DNA from: Plazaster borealis
Taxonomy: Eukaryota; Echinodermata; Asteroidea; Forcipulatida; Labidiasteridae
Assembly: GCA_021014325.1 (NCBI GenBank)
Contig: CM037474.1
Location: forward strand, 21,384,488-21,448,487
Length of the DNA stretch: 64,000 bases
Direction of reading: 5' to 3'
Part shown: positions 39,428 to 51,834 of the stretch, piece after piece
Position numbering within the stretch: position 1 is the stretch's first letter
Layout: each line of letters starts with the position of its first letter
Notes under the pieces: model-generated
What the model saw: the letters and a program-made list of their open reading frames with translations, nothing else
Database searches by the model: none
What the model was told of the DNA's origin: nothing
Program-made: the position numbers and the translations under genes

Positions 39428-42011
39428 TTGAAATATTTTTTGAGCATTTTTGAATATTTAGCATTTAGCGTTGCTTGCTATGTGAGTTTATTTAGTGTGG
39501 TGCACCCTGCACGCACGAACAGACGTATGAAGCCCAATTCCTTTCCACAACCATGCACATTGCAACGGATGTATGAAGCCACAACCACGGCACGTTTGCG
39601 TGGTTGTGGCATCGTAAAAATAACGTTCTGGGGGTCATGCAATTAATAGACTGTGTAATTATAACAATTTACCAGAACATGGGGGCTCTGTGCTTCTTTG
39701 AGGAGATTTGATAAATTTACGCGTTGAAGTTGGTCCTATTTGGCTTGGGAATTAGAGCAGTGCCTCGATGAAAACTGGCAGCAAGTCGGCTTGTGAAAAA
39801 GCACATTTTGGGGTGTTTTTTTCTGGGGTAAACAAATTATCGAAAATTCCAAACGGCTGACCTGCTGAAAAATTGAAAAGAAATCTTAAGTTTAGTTGTC
39901 TGGAAATATATCTGATTGGTTTTCAAGAGGCTGACAGACTTTGAAATATTTTTTGAGCATTTTTGAATATTTAGCATTTAGCGTTGCTTGCTATGTGAGT
40001 TTATTTAGTGTGGTGCACCCTGCACGCACGAACAGACGTATGAAGCCCAATTCCTTTCCACAACCACGCACATTGCAACCGATGTATGAAGCCACAACCA
40101 CGGCACGTTTGCGTGGTCGTGGCATCGCAATAATAACGTTCTGGGGGTCATGCAATTAATAGACTGTGTAATTATAACAATCTACCAGAACAAGAGGGCT
40201 CTGTGCTTCAACTTTTGAGGAGATTTGATAAATTTAATCGTTAAAGTTGGTCCTATTTGGCTTGGGAATTAGAGCAGTGCCTTTATGAAAACTGGCAGCA
40301 AGTCGGCTAGTTAAAAAAGCACATTTTGGGGGGGTTTTCTTGTGGGGTAAAAAAATTATCAAAAAATTCCCAACGGCTGACGTGCCGAAAAATTGAAAAG
40401 AAATCTTAAGTTTAGTTGTCTGGAAATATATCTGATTGGTTTTCAAGAGGCTGAGAGATTTTGAAATATTTTTTGAGCATTTTCCAATATTTAGCATTTA
40501 GCGTTGGTTGCTATGTGAGTTTATTTAGTGTGGTGCACCCTGCACGCACGAACAGACGTATGAAGCCCAATTCCTTTCCACAACCATTCACATTGCAACG
40601 GATGTATGAAGCCACAACCACGGCACGTTTGCGTGGTCGTGGCATCGTAATAATAACGTTCTGGGGGTCATGCAATTAATAGACTGTGTAATTATAACAA
40701 TCTACCAGAACATGAGGGCTCTGTGCTTCAACTTTTGAGGAGATTTGATAAATTTAATCGTTAAAGTTGGTCCTATTTGGCTTGGGAATTAGAGCAGTGC
40801 CTCGATGAAAACTGGCAGCAAGTCGGCTTGTAAAAAAGCACATTTTGGGGGGTTTTTTCTTCTGGGGTAAACAAATTATCGAAAATTCCAAACGGCTGAC
40901 CTGCCGAAAAATTGAAAAGAAATCTTAAGTTTAGTTGTCTGGAAATATATCTGATTGGTTTTCAAGAGGCTGACAGACTTTGAAATATTTTTTGAGCATT
41001 TTTGAATATTTAGCATTTAGCGTTGGTTGCTATGTGAGTTTATTTAGTGTGGTGCACCCTGCACGCACGAACAGACGTATGAAGCCCAATTCCTTTCCAC
41101 AACCATGCACATTGCAACGGATGTATGAAGCCACAACCACGGCACGTTTGCGTGGTTGTGGCATCGTAAAAATAACGTTCTGGGGGTCATGCAATTAATA
41201 GACTGTGTAATTATAACAATTTACCAGAACATGGGGGCTCTGTGCTTCTTTGAGGAGATTTGATAAATTTACGCGTTGAAGTTGGTCCTATTTGGCTTCG
41301 GAATTAGAGCAGTGCCTCGATGAAAACTGGCAGCAAGTCGGCTTGTGAAAAAGCACATTTTGGGGTGTTTTTTCTGGGGTAAACAAATTATCGAAAATTC
41401 CAAACGGCTGACCTGCTGAAAAATTGAAAAGAAATCTTAAGTTTAGTTGTCTGGAAATATATCTGATTGGTTTTCAAGAGGCTGAGAGACTTTGAAATAT
41501 TTTTTGAGCATTTTTGAATATTTAGCATTTAGCGTTGCTTGCTATGTGAGTTTATTTAGTGTGGTGCACCCTGCACGCACGAACAGACGTATGAAGCCCA
41601 ATTCCTTTCCACAACCACGCACATTGCAACCGATGTATGAAGCCACAACCACGGCACGTTTGCGTGGTCGTGGCATCGCAATAATAACGTTCTGGGGGTC
41701 ATGCAATTAATAGACTGTGTAATTATAACAATCTACCAGAACAAGAGGGCTCTGTGCTTCAACTTTTGAGAAGATTTGATAAATTTAATCGTTAAAGTTG
41801 GTCCTATTTGGCTTGGAAATTAGAGCAGTGCCTCGATGAAAACTGGCAGCAAGTCGGCTAGTAAAAAAAGCACATTTTGGTGGGTTTTTTCTACTGGGGT
41901 AAACAAATTATCGAAAATTCCCAACGGCTGACGTGCCGAAAAATTGAAAAAAAATCTTAAGTTTAGTTGTCTGGAAGTATATCTGATTGGTTTTCAAGAG
42001 GCTGAGAGACT

Positions 42012-44075
42012 TTGAATTATTTTTTGAGCATTTTTGAATATTTAGCATTTAGCGTTGCTTCCTATGTGAGTTTATTTAGTGTGGTGCACCCTGCATGCAC
42101 GAACAGACGTATGAAGCCCAATTCCTTTCCACAACCATGCACATTGCAACGGATGTATGAAGCCACAACCACGGCACGTTTGCGTGGTTGTGGCATCGTA
42201 AAAATAACGTTCTGTGGGTCATGCAATTAATAGACTGTGTAATTATAACAATCTACCAGAACATGAGGGCTCTGTGCTTCTTTGAGGAGATTTGATAAAT
42301 TTAATCGTTAAAGTTGGTCCTATTTGGCTTGGGAATTAGAGTAGTGCCTCGATGAAAACTGGCAGCAAGTCGGCTAGTAAAAAAAGCACATTTTGGTGGG
42401 TTTTTTCTACTGGGGTAAACAAATTATCGAAAATTCCCAACGGCTGACGTGCCGAAAAATTGAAAAGAAATCTTAAGTTTAGTTGTCTGGAAATATATCT
42501 GATTGGTTTTCAAGAGGCTGACAGACTTTGAAATATTTTTTGAGCATTTTTGAATATTTAGCATTTAGCGTTGCTTCCTATGTGAGTTTATTTAGTGTGG
42601 TGCACCCTGCATGCACGAACAGACGTATGAAGCCCAATTCCTTTCCACAACCATGCACATTGCAACGGATGTATGAGGCCACAACCACGGCACGTTTGCG
42701 TGGTTGTGGCATCGTAAAAATAACGTTCTGGGGATCATGCAATTAATAGACTGTGTAATTATAACAATCTACCAGAACATGAGGGCTCTGTGCTTCTTTG
42801 AGGAGATTTGATAAATTTACGCGTTGAAGTTGGTCCTATTTGGCTTCGGAATTAGAGCAGTGCCTCGATGAAAACTGGCAGCAAGTCGGCTTGTGAAAAA
42901 GCACATTTTGGGGTGTTTTTTTCTGGGGTAAACAAATTATCGAAAATTCCAAACGGCTGACCTGCTGAAAAATTGAAAAGAAATCTTAAGTTTAGTTGTC
43001 TGGAAATATATCTGATTGGTTTTCAAGAGGCTGAGAGACTTTGAAATATTTTTTGAGCATTTTTCAATATTTAGCATTTAGCGTTGGTTGCTATGTGAGT
43101 TTATTTAGTATGGTGCACCCTGCACGCACGAACAGACGTATGAAGCCCAATTCCTTTCCACAACCACGCACATTGCAACCGATGTATGAAGCCACAACCA
43201 CGGCACGTTTGCGTGGTCGTGGCATCGCAATAATAACGTTCTGGGGGTCATGCAATTAATAGACTGTGTAATTATAACAATCTACCAGAACAAGAGGGCT
43301 CTGTGCTTCAACTTTTGAGGAGATTTGATAAATTTAATCGTTAAAGTTGGTCCTATTTGGCTTGGAAATTAGAGCAGTGCCTCGATGAAAACTGGCAGCA
43401 AGTCGGCTAGTAAAAAAAGCACATTTTGGTGGGTTTTTTCTACTGGGGTAAACAAATTATCGAAAATTCCCAACGGCTGACGTGCCGAAAAATTGAAAAA
43501 TCTTAAGTTTAGTTGTCTGGAAGTATATCTGATTGGTTTTCAAGAGGCTGAGAGACTTTGAATTATTTTTGAGCATTTTTGAATATTTAGCATTTAGCGT
43601 TGCTTCCTATGTGAGTTTATTTAGTGTGGTGCACCCTGCATGCACGAACAGACGTATGAAGCCCAATTCCTTTCCACAACCATGCACATTGCAACGGATG
43701 TATGAAGCCACAACCACGGCACGTTTGCGTGGTTGTGGCATCGTAAAAATAACGTTCTGTGGGTCATGCAATTAATAGACTGTGTAATTATAACAATCTA
43801 CCAGAACATGAGGGCTCTGTGCTTCAACTTTTGAGGAGATTTGATAAATTTAAGCGTTAAAGTTGGTCTTATTTGGCTTGGGAATTAGAGCAGTGCCTCG
43901 ATGAAAACTGGCAGCAAGTCGGCTTGTGAAAAAGCACATTTTGGTGGTTTTTATATTCTGGGTTAAAAAAATTATGAAAAATTCCAAACGACTGACCTGC
44001 CGAAAATTGAAAAGAAATCTTAAGTTTAGTTGTCTGGAAATATATCTGATTGGTTTTCAAGAGGCTGAGAGACTT
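42012..44075 (+). repeat. Four monomers replacing two in block 1
   Basis: Flanking monomers correspond to 15,079 on the left and 16,638 on the right, but block 1 has two monomers between them and block 2 has four. Two of the four carry GAATTATTT with GCTTCCTATG. One (43,041) combines the TAGTATGGTGCACC marker with the CAACCGATG marker and so looks like a recombinant of two variants. Unequal exchange or conversion is the simplest reading. Confidence 0.7.
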
Positions 44076-45636
44076 TGAAATATTTTTTGAGCATTTTTCA
44101 ATATTTAGCATTTAGCGTTGGTTGCTATGTGAGTTTATTTAGTGTGGTGCACCCTGCACGCACGAACAGACGTATGAAGCCCAATTCCTTCCACAACCAC
44201 GCACATTGCAACGGATATATGAAGCCACAACCACGGCACGTTTGCGTGGTTGTGGCATCGTAAAAATAACGTTCTGGGGGTCATGCAATTAATAGACTGT
44301 GTAACTATAACAATCTACCAGAACATGAGGGCTCTGTGCTTCAACTTTGGAGGAGATTTGATAAATTTAGGCGTTAAAGTTGGTCCTATTTAGCTTGGGA
44401 ATTAGAGCAGTGCCTCGATGAAAACTGGCAGCAAGTCGGCTAGTAAAAAAAGCACATTTTGGGGGGGTTTTCTTCTGGGGTAAACAAATTATCGAAAATT
44501 CCCAACGGCTGACGTGCCGAAAAATTGAAAAGAAATCTTAAGTTTAGTTGTCTGGAAATATATCTGATTGGTTTTCAAGAGGCTGACAGACTTTGAAATA
44601 TTTTTTGAGCATTTTTCAATATTTAGCATTTAGCGTTGGTTGCTATGTGAGTTTATTTAGTATGGTGCACCCTGCACGCACGAACAGACGTATGAAGCCC
44701 AATTCCTTTCCACAACCATGCACATTGCAACGGATGTATGAAGCCACAACCACGGCACGTTTGCGTGGTTGTGGCATCGTAAAAATAACGTTCTGGGGAT
44801 CATGCAATTAATAGACTGTGTAATTATAACAATCTACCAGAACATGAGGGCTCTGTGCTTCTTTGAGGAGATTTGATAAATTTACGCGTTGAAGTTGGTC
44901 CTATTTGGCTTCGGAATTAGAGCAGTGCCTCGATGAAAACTGGCAGCAAGTCGGCTTGTGAAAAAGCACATTTTGGGGTGTTTTTTTCTGGGGTAAACAA
45001 ATTATCGAAAATTCCAAACGGCTGACCTGCTGAAAAATTGAAAAGAAATCTTAAGTTTAGTTGTCTGGAAATATATCTGATTGGTTTTCAAGAGGCTGAG
45101 AGACTTTGAAATATTTTTGAGCATTTTTGAATATTTAGCATTTAGCGTTGCTTGCTATGTGAGTTTATTTAGTGTGGTGCACCCTGCACGCACGAACAGA
45201 CGTATGAAGCCCAATTCCTTTCCACAACCACGCACATTGCAACCGATGTATGAAGCCACAACCACGGCACGTTTGCGTGGTCGTGGCATCGCAATAATAA
45301 CGTTCTGGGGGTCATGCAATTAATAGACTGTGTAATTATAACAATCTACCAGAACAAGAGGGCTCTGTGCTTCAACTTTGAGGAGATTTGATAAATTTAA
45401 TCGTTAAAGTTGGTCCTATTTGGCTTGGGAATTAGAGCAGTGCCTCGATGAAAACTGGCAGCAAGTCGGCTGGTAAAAAAAGCACATTTTGGGGGGGTTT
45501 TCTTGTGGGGTAAAAAAATTATCAAACAATTCCAAACCGCTGACCTGCCGAAAATTGAAAAGAAATCTTAAGTTTAGTTGTCTGGAAATATATCTGATTG
45601 GTTTTCAAGAGGCTGACAGACTTTGAAATATTTTTT

Positions 45637-45655
45637 GAGCATTTTTTATTTAGCG
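45637..45655 (+). other. Marker deletion of about 10 bp (block 2 counterpart)
   Basis: This is the same shortened GAGCATTTTTTATTTAGCG as at 18,203-18,220. It supports the alignment of the two blocks at an offset of about 27,434. Confidence 0.8.
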
Positions 45656-48600
45656 TTGCTTGCTAAGTGAGTTTATTTAGTGTGGTGCACCCTGCACGCA
45701 CGAACAAACGTATGAAGCCCAATTCCTTTCCACAACCATGCAAATTGCAACGGATGTATGAAGCCACAACCACGGCACGTTTGCGTGGTTGTGGCATCGT
45801 AAAAATAACCTTCTGGGGATCATGCAATTAATAGACTGTGTAATTATAACAATCTACCAGAACAAGAGGGCTCTGTGCTTCAACTTTTGAGGAGATTTGA
45901 TAAATTTAATCGTTAAAGTTGGTCCTATTTGGCTTGGGAATTAGAGCAGTGCCTCGATGAAAACTGGCAGCAAGTCGGCTAGTAAAAAAAGCACATTTTG
46001 GTTTTTTTTTCTTCTGGGGTAAACAAATTATCGAAAATTCCCAACGGCTGACGTGCCGAAAAATTGAAAAGAAATCTTAAGTTTAGTTGTCTGGAAATAT
46101 ATCTGATTGGTTTTCAAGAGGCTGAGAGACTTTGAAATATTTGTTGAGCATTTTCCAATATTTAGCATTTAGCGTTGCTTGCTAAGTGAGTTTATTTAGT
46201 GTGGTGCACCCTGCACACACGAACAAACGCATGAAGCCCAATTCCTTTCCACAACCACGCACATTGCAACGGATGTATGAAGCCACAACCACGGCACGTT
46301 TGCGTGGTCGTGGCATCGTAATTTAACGTTCTGGGGGTCATGCAATTAATAGACTGTGTAATTATAACAATCTACCAGAACATGAGGGCTCTGTGCTTCA
46401 ACTTTTGAGGAGATTTGATAAATTTAATCGTTAAAGTTGGTCCTATTTGGCTTGGGAATTAGAGTAGTGCCTCGATGAAAACTGGCAGCAAGTCGGCTAG
46501 TAAAAAAAGCACATTTTGGTGGGTTTTTTCTACTGGGGTAAACAAATTATCGAAAATTCCCAACGGCTGACGTGCCGAAAAATTGAAAAGAAATCTTAAG
46601 TTTAGTTGTCTGGAAGTATATCTGATTGGTTTTCAAGAGGCTGAGAGACTTTGAAATATTTTTTGAGCATTTTTGAATATTTAGCATTTAGCGTTGCTTC
46701 CTATGTGAGTTTATTTAGTGTGGTGCACCCTGCATGCACGAACAGACGGATGAAGCCCAATTCCTTTCCACAACCACGCACATTGCAACGGATGTATGAG
46801 GCCACAACCACGGCACGTTTGCGTGGTTGTGGCATCGTAAAAATAACGTTCTGGGGATCATGCAATAGACTGTGTAATTATAACAATCTACCACAACATG
46901 AGGGCTCTGTGCTTCAACTTTTGAGGAGATTTGATAAATTTAGGCGTTAAAGTTGGTCCTATTTGGCTCGGGAATTAGAGCAGTGCCTCGATGAAAACTG
47001 GCAGCAAGTCGGCTAGTAAAAAAAGCACATTTTGGGGGGGTTTTCTTCTGGGGTAAAAAAATTATCAAAAATTCCAAACCGCTGACCTGCCGAAAATTGA
47101 AAAGAAATCTTAAGTTTAGTTGTCTGGAAATATATTTGATTGGTTTTCAAGAGGCTGACAGACTTTGAAATATTTTTTGAGCATTTTTGAATATTTATCA
47201 TTTAGCGTTGCTTGCTACGTGAGTTTATTTAGTGTGGTGCACCCTGCACGCACGAACAGACGTATGAAGCCCAATTCCTTTCCACAACCATGCACACTGC
47301 AACGGATGTATGAAGCCACAACCACGGCACGTTTGCGTGGTTGTGGCATCGTAAAAATAACCTTCTGGGGATCATGCAATTAATAGACTGTGTAATTATA
47401 ACAATCTACCAGAACAAGAGGGCTCTGTGCTTCACCTTTTGAGGAGATTTGATAAATTTAATCGTTAAAGTTGGTCCTATTTGGCTTGGGAATTAGAGCA
47501 GTGCCTCGATGAAAACTGGCAGCAAGTCGGCTTGTGAAAAAAGCACATTTTGGTGGTTTTTTTCTTCTGCGGTAAAAAAATTATCAAAAGTTCCAAACGA
47601 CTGACCTGCCGAAAATTGAAAAGAAATCTTAAGTTTAGCTGTCTGGAAATATATCTGATTGGTTTTCAAGAGGCTGAGAGACTTTGGAATATTTTTTGAG
47701 CGTTTTTGAATATTTAGCATTTAGCGTTGGTTGCTACGTGAGTTTATTTAGTGTGGTGCACCCTGCATGCACGAACAGACGTATGAAGCCCAATTCCTTT
47801 CCACAACCATGCACATTGCAACGGATATTATGAAGCCACAACCACGGCACGTTTGTGTGGTTGTGGCATCGTAATAATAACGTTCTGGGGGTCATGCAAT
47901 TAATAGACTGTGTAATTATAACAATCTAACAGAACATGAGGGCTCTGTGCTTCAACTTTTGAGGAGATTTGATAAATTTAATCGTTAAAGTTGGTCCTAT
48001 TTGGCTTAGGAATTAGAGCAGTGCCTCGATGAAAACTGGCAGCAAGTCGGCTTGTGAAAAGGCACATTTTGGGTTTTTTTTTCTTCTTGGGTAAACAAAT
48101 TATCGAAAATTCCAAACGGCTGACCTGCCGAAAAATTGAAAAGAAATCTTAAGTTTAGTTGTCTGGAAATATATTTGATTGGTTTTCAAGAGGCTGAGAG
48201 ACTTTGAAATATTTTTTGAGCATTTTACAATATTTAGCATTTAGCGTTGGTTGCTATGTGAGTTTATTTAGTGTGGTGCACCCTGCACGCACGAACAAAC
48301 GTATGAAGCCCAATTCGTTTCCACAACCATGCACATTGCAACGGATATATGAAGCCACAACCACGGCACGTTTGCGTGGTTGTGGCATCGTAAAAATAAC
48401 GTTCTGTGGGTCATGCAATTAATAGACTGTGTAATTATAACAATCTACCACAACATGAGGGCTCTGTGCTTAAACCTTTGAGGAGATTTGATAAATTTAC
48501 GCGTTAAAGTTGGTCCTATTTGGCTTGGGAATTAGAGCAGTGCCTCGATGAAAACTGGCAGCAAGTCGGCTTGTGAAAAAGCACATTTTGGGGGTGTTTT

Positions 48601-48722
48601 TCTTCTGGGGTAAACAAATTATCGAAAATTCCAAACGGCTGACCTGCCGAAAAATTGAAAAGAAATCTTAAGTTTAGTTGTCTGGAAATATATCTGATTG
48701 GTTTTCAAGAGGCTGAGAGACT

Positions 48723-51700
48723 TTGAAATATTTTTTGAGCATTTTTGAATATTTAGCATTTAGCGTTGGTTGTTATGTGAGTTGATTTAGTGTGGTGCAC
48801 CCTGCACGAACGAACAGACGTATGAAGCCCAATTCCTTTCCACAACCATGCACATTGCAACGGATGTATGAAGCCACAACCACGGCACGTTTGCGTGGTT
48901 GTGGCATCGTAAAAATAACGTTCTGGGGTCATGCAATTAATAGACTGTGTAATTATAACAATCTACCAGAACAAGAGGGCTCTGTGCTTCAACTTTTGAG
49001 GAGATTTGATAAATTTAATCGTTAAAGTTGGTCCTATTTGGCTTGGGAATTAGAGCAGTGCCTCGATGAAAAGTGGCAGCAAGTCGGCTAGTTAAAAAAG
49101 CACATTTTTTTTGGGGGGGGGGGTTTCTTCTGGGGTAAAAAAATTATCAAAAATTTCAAACCGCTGACCTGCTGAAAATTGAAAAGAAATCTTAAGTTTA
49201 GTTGTCTGGAAATATATGTGATTGGTTTTCAAGAGGCTGAGAGACTTTTAAATATTTTGTTGAGCATTTTTCAATATTTAGCATTTAGCGTTGGTTGCTA
49301 TGTGAGTTTATTTAGTGTGGTGCACCCTGCATGCACGAACAGACGTATGAAGCCCAATTCCTTTCCACAACCATGCACATTGCAACGGATGTATGAAGCC
49401 ACAACCACGGCACGTTTGCGTGGTTGTGGCATCGTAAAAATAACGTTCTGGGGATCATGCAATAGACTGTGTAATTATAACAATCTACCAGAACATGAGG
49501 GCTCTGTGCTTCAACTTTTGAGGAGATTTGATAAATTTAGGCGTTAAAGTTGGTCCTATTTGGCTCGGGAATTAGAGCAGTGCCTCGATGAAAACTGGCA
49601 GCAAGTCGGCTAGTAAAAAAAGCACATTTTGGGGGGGTTTTCTTCTGGGGTAAAAAAATTATCAAAAATTCCAAACGGCTGACCTGCCGAAAATTGAAAA
49701 GAAATCTTAAGTTTAGTTGTCTGGAAATATATTTGATTGGTTTTCAAGAGGCTGAGAGACTTTAAAATATATTTTGAGCATTTTTGAATATTTAGCATTT
49801 AGCGTTGCTTGCTAAGTGAGTTTATTTAGTGTGGTGCACCCTGCACGCACGAACAAACGTATGAAGCCCAATTCGTTTCCACAACCATGCACATTGCAAC
49901 GGATGTATGAAGCCACAACCACGGCACGTTTGCGTGGTTGTGGCATCGTAAAAATAACCTTCTGGGGATCATGCAATTAATAGACTGTGTAATTATAACA
50001 ATCTACCAGAACAAGAGGGCTCTGTGCTTCAACTTTTGAGGAGATTTGATAAATTTAATCGTTAAAGTTGGTCCTATTTGGCTTGGGAATTAGAGCAGTG
50101 CCTCGATGAAAACTGGCAGCAAGTCGGCTTGTTAAAAAGCACATTTTTGTGGTTTTTTCTTCTGCGGGAAAAATTATCAAAAGTTCCAAACGACTGACCT
50201 GCCGAAAATTGAAAAGAAATCTTAAGTTTAGCTGTCTGGAAATATATCTGATTGGTTTTCAAGAGGCTGAGAGACTTTGGAATATTTTTTGAGCGTTTTT
50301 GAATATTTAGCATTTAGCGTTGGTTGCTACGTGAGTTTATTTAGTGTGGTGCACCCTGCATGCACGAACAGACGTATGAAGCCCAATTCCTTTCCACAAC
50401 CATGCACATTGCAACGGATATTATGAAGCCACAACCACGGCACGTTTGTGTGGTTGTGGCATCGTAATAATAACGTTCTGGGGGTCATGCAATTAATAGA
50501 CTGTGTAATTATAACAATCTACCAGAACATGAGGGCTCTGTGCTTCAACTTTTGAGGAGATTTGATAAATTTAATCGTTAAAGTTGGTCCTATTTGGCTT
50601 AGGAATTAGAGCAGTGCCTCGATGAAAACTGGCAGCAAGTCGGCTAGTTAGAAAAGCACATTTTGGGGGGGTTTTCTTCTGGGGTAAAAAAATTATCAAA
50701 AATTCCAAACCGCTGACCTGCCGAAAATTGAAAAGAAATCTTAAGTTTAGTTGTCTGGAAATATATCTGATTGGTTTTCAAGAGGCTGAGAGACTTTTAA
50801 ATATTTTTTTGAGCATTTTTCAATATTTAGCATTTAGCGTTGGTTGCTATGTGAGTTTATTTAGTGTGGTGCACCCTGCATGCACGAACAGACGTATGAA
50901 GCCAAATTCCTTTCCACAACCATGCACATTGCAACGGATGTATGAAGCCACAACCACGGCACGTTTGCGTGGTTGTGGCATCGTAAAAATAACGTTCTGG
51001 GGGTCATGCAATTAATAGACTGTGTAATTATAACAATCTAACAGAACATGAGGGCTCTGTGCTTCAACTTTTGAGGAGATTTGATAAATTTAGGCGTTGA
51101 AGTTGGTCCCATTTGGCTTGGGAATTAGAGCAGTGCCTCGATGAAAACTGGCAGCAAGTCGGCTTGTGAAAAAGCACATTTTGGGGTTTTTTTTCTTCTG
51201 GGGTAAACAAATTATCGAAAATTCCAAACGGCTGACCTGCCGAAAAATTGAAAAGAAATCTTAAGTTTAGTTGTCTGGAAATATATTTGATTGGTTTTCA
51301 AGAGGCTGACAGACTTAGAAATATTTTTTGAGCATTTTTCAATATTTATCATTTAGCGTTGGTTGCTATGTGAGTTCATTTAGTGTGGTGCACCCTGCAC
51401 GCACGAACAAACGTATGAAGCCCAATTCGTTTCCACAACCATGCACATTGCAACGGATATATGAAGCCACAACCACGGCACGTTTGCGTGGTTGTGGCAT
51501 CGTAAAAATAACGTTCTGTGGGTCATGCAATTAATAGACTGTGTAATTATAACAATCTACCAGAACATGAGGGCTCTGTGCTTAAACTTTTGAGGAGATT
51601 TGATAAATTTACGCGTTAAAGTTGGTCCTATTTGGCTTGGGAATTAGAGCAGTGCCTCGATGAAAACTGGCAGCAAGTCGGCTTGTGAAAAAGCACATTT

Positions 51701-51834
51701 TGGGGGTGTTTTTCTTCTGGGGTAAACAAATTATCGAAAATTCCAAACGGCTGACCTGCCGAAAAATTGAAAAGAAATCTTAAGTTTAGTTGTCTGGAAA
51801 TATATCTGATTGGTTTTCAAGAGGCTGACAGACT
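48723..51834 (+). repeat. Extra six-monomer stretch present only in block 2
   Basis: The monomer with CACGAACAAACG and CAATTCGTTTCC occurs once in block 1 (20,775) but twice in block 2 (48,204 and about 51,316), six monomers or 3,112 bp apart. Between them a second copy of the GGCTGAG...TTTGGAATATT/GAGCGTTTTT variant appears at about 50,280, matching those at 20,255 and 47,684. This is a local tandem duplication of six monomers after, or during, the large duplication. Confidence 0.78.
49113..49123 (+). repeat. Long G homopolymer (G11) in variable tract
   Basis: Eleven consecutive G follow eight T in the variable tract of this monomer, and another GGGG run lies a few bases downstream. It lies inside the extra six-monomer stretch present only in the second block. 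Confidence 0.8.
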
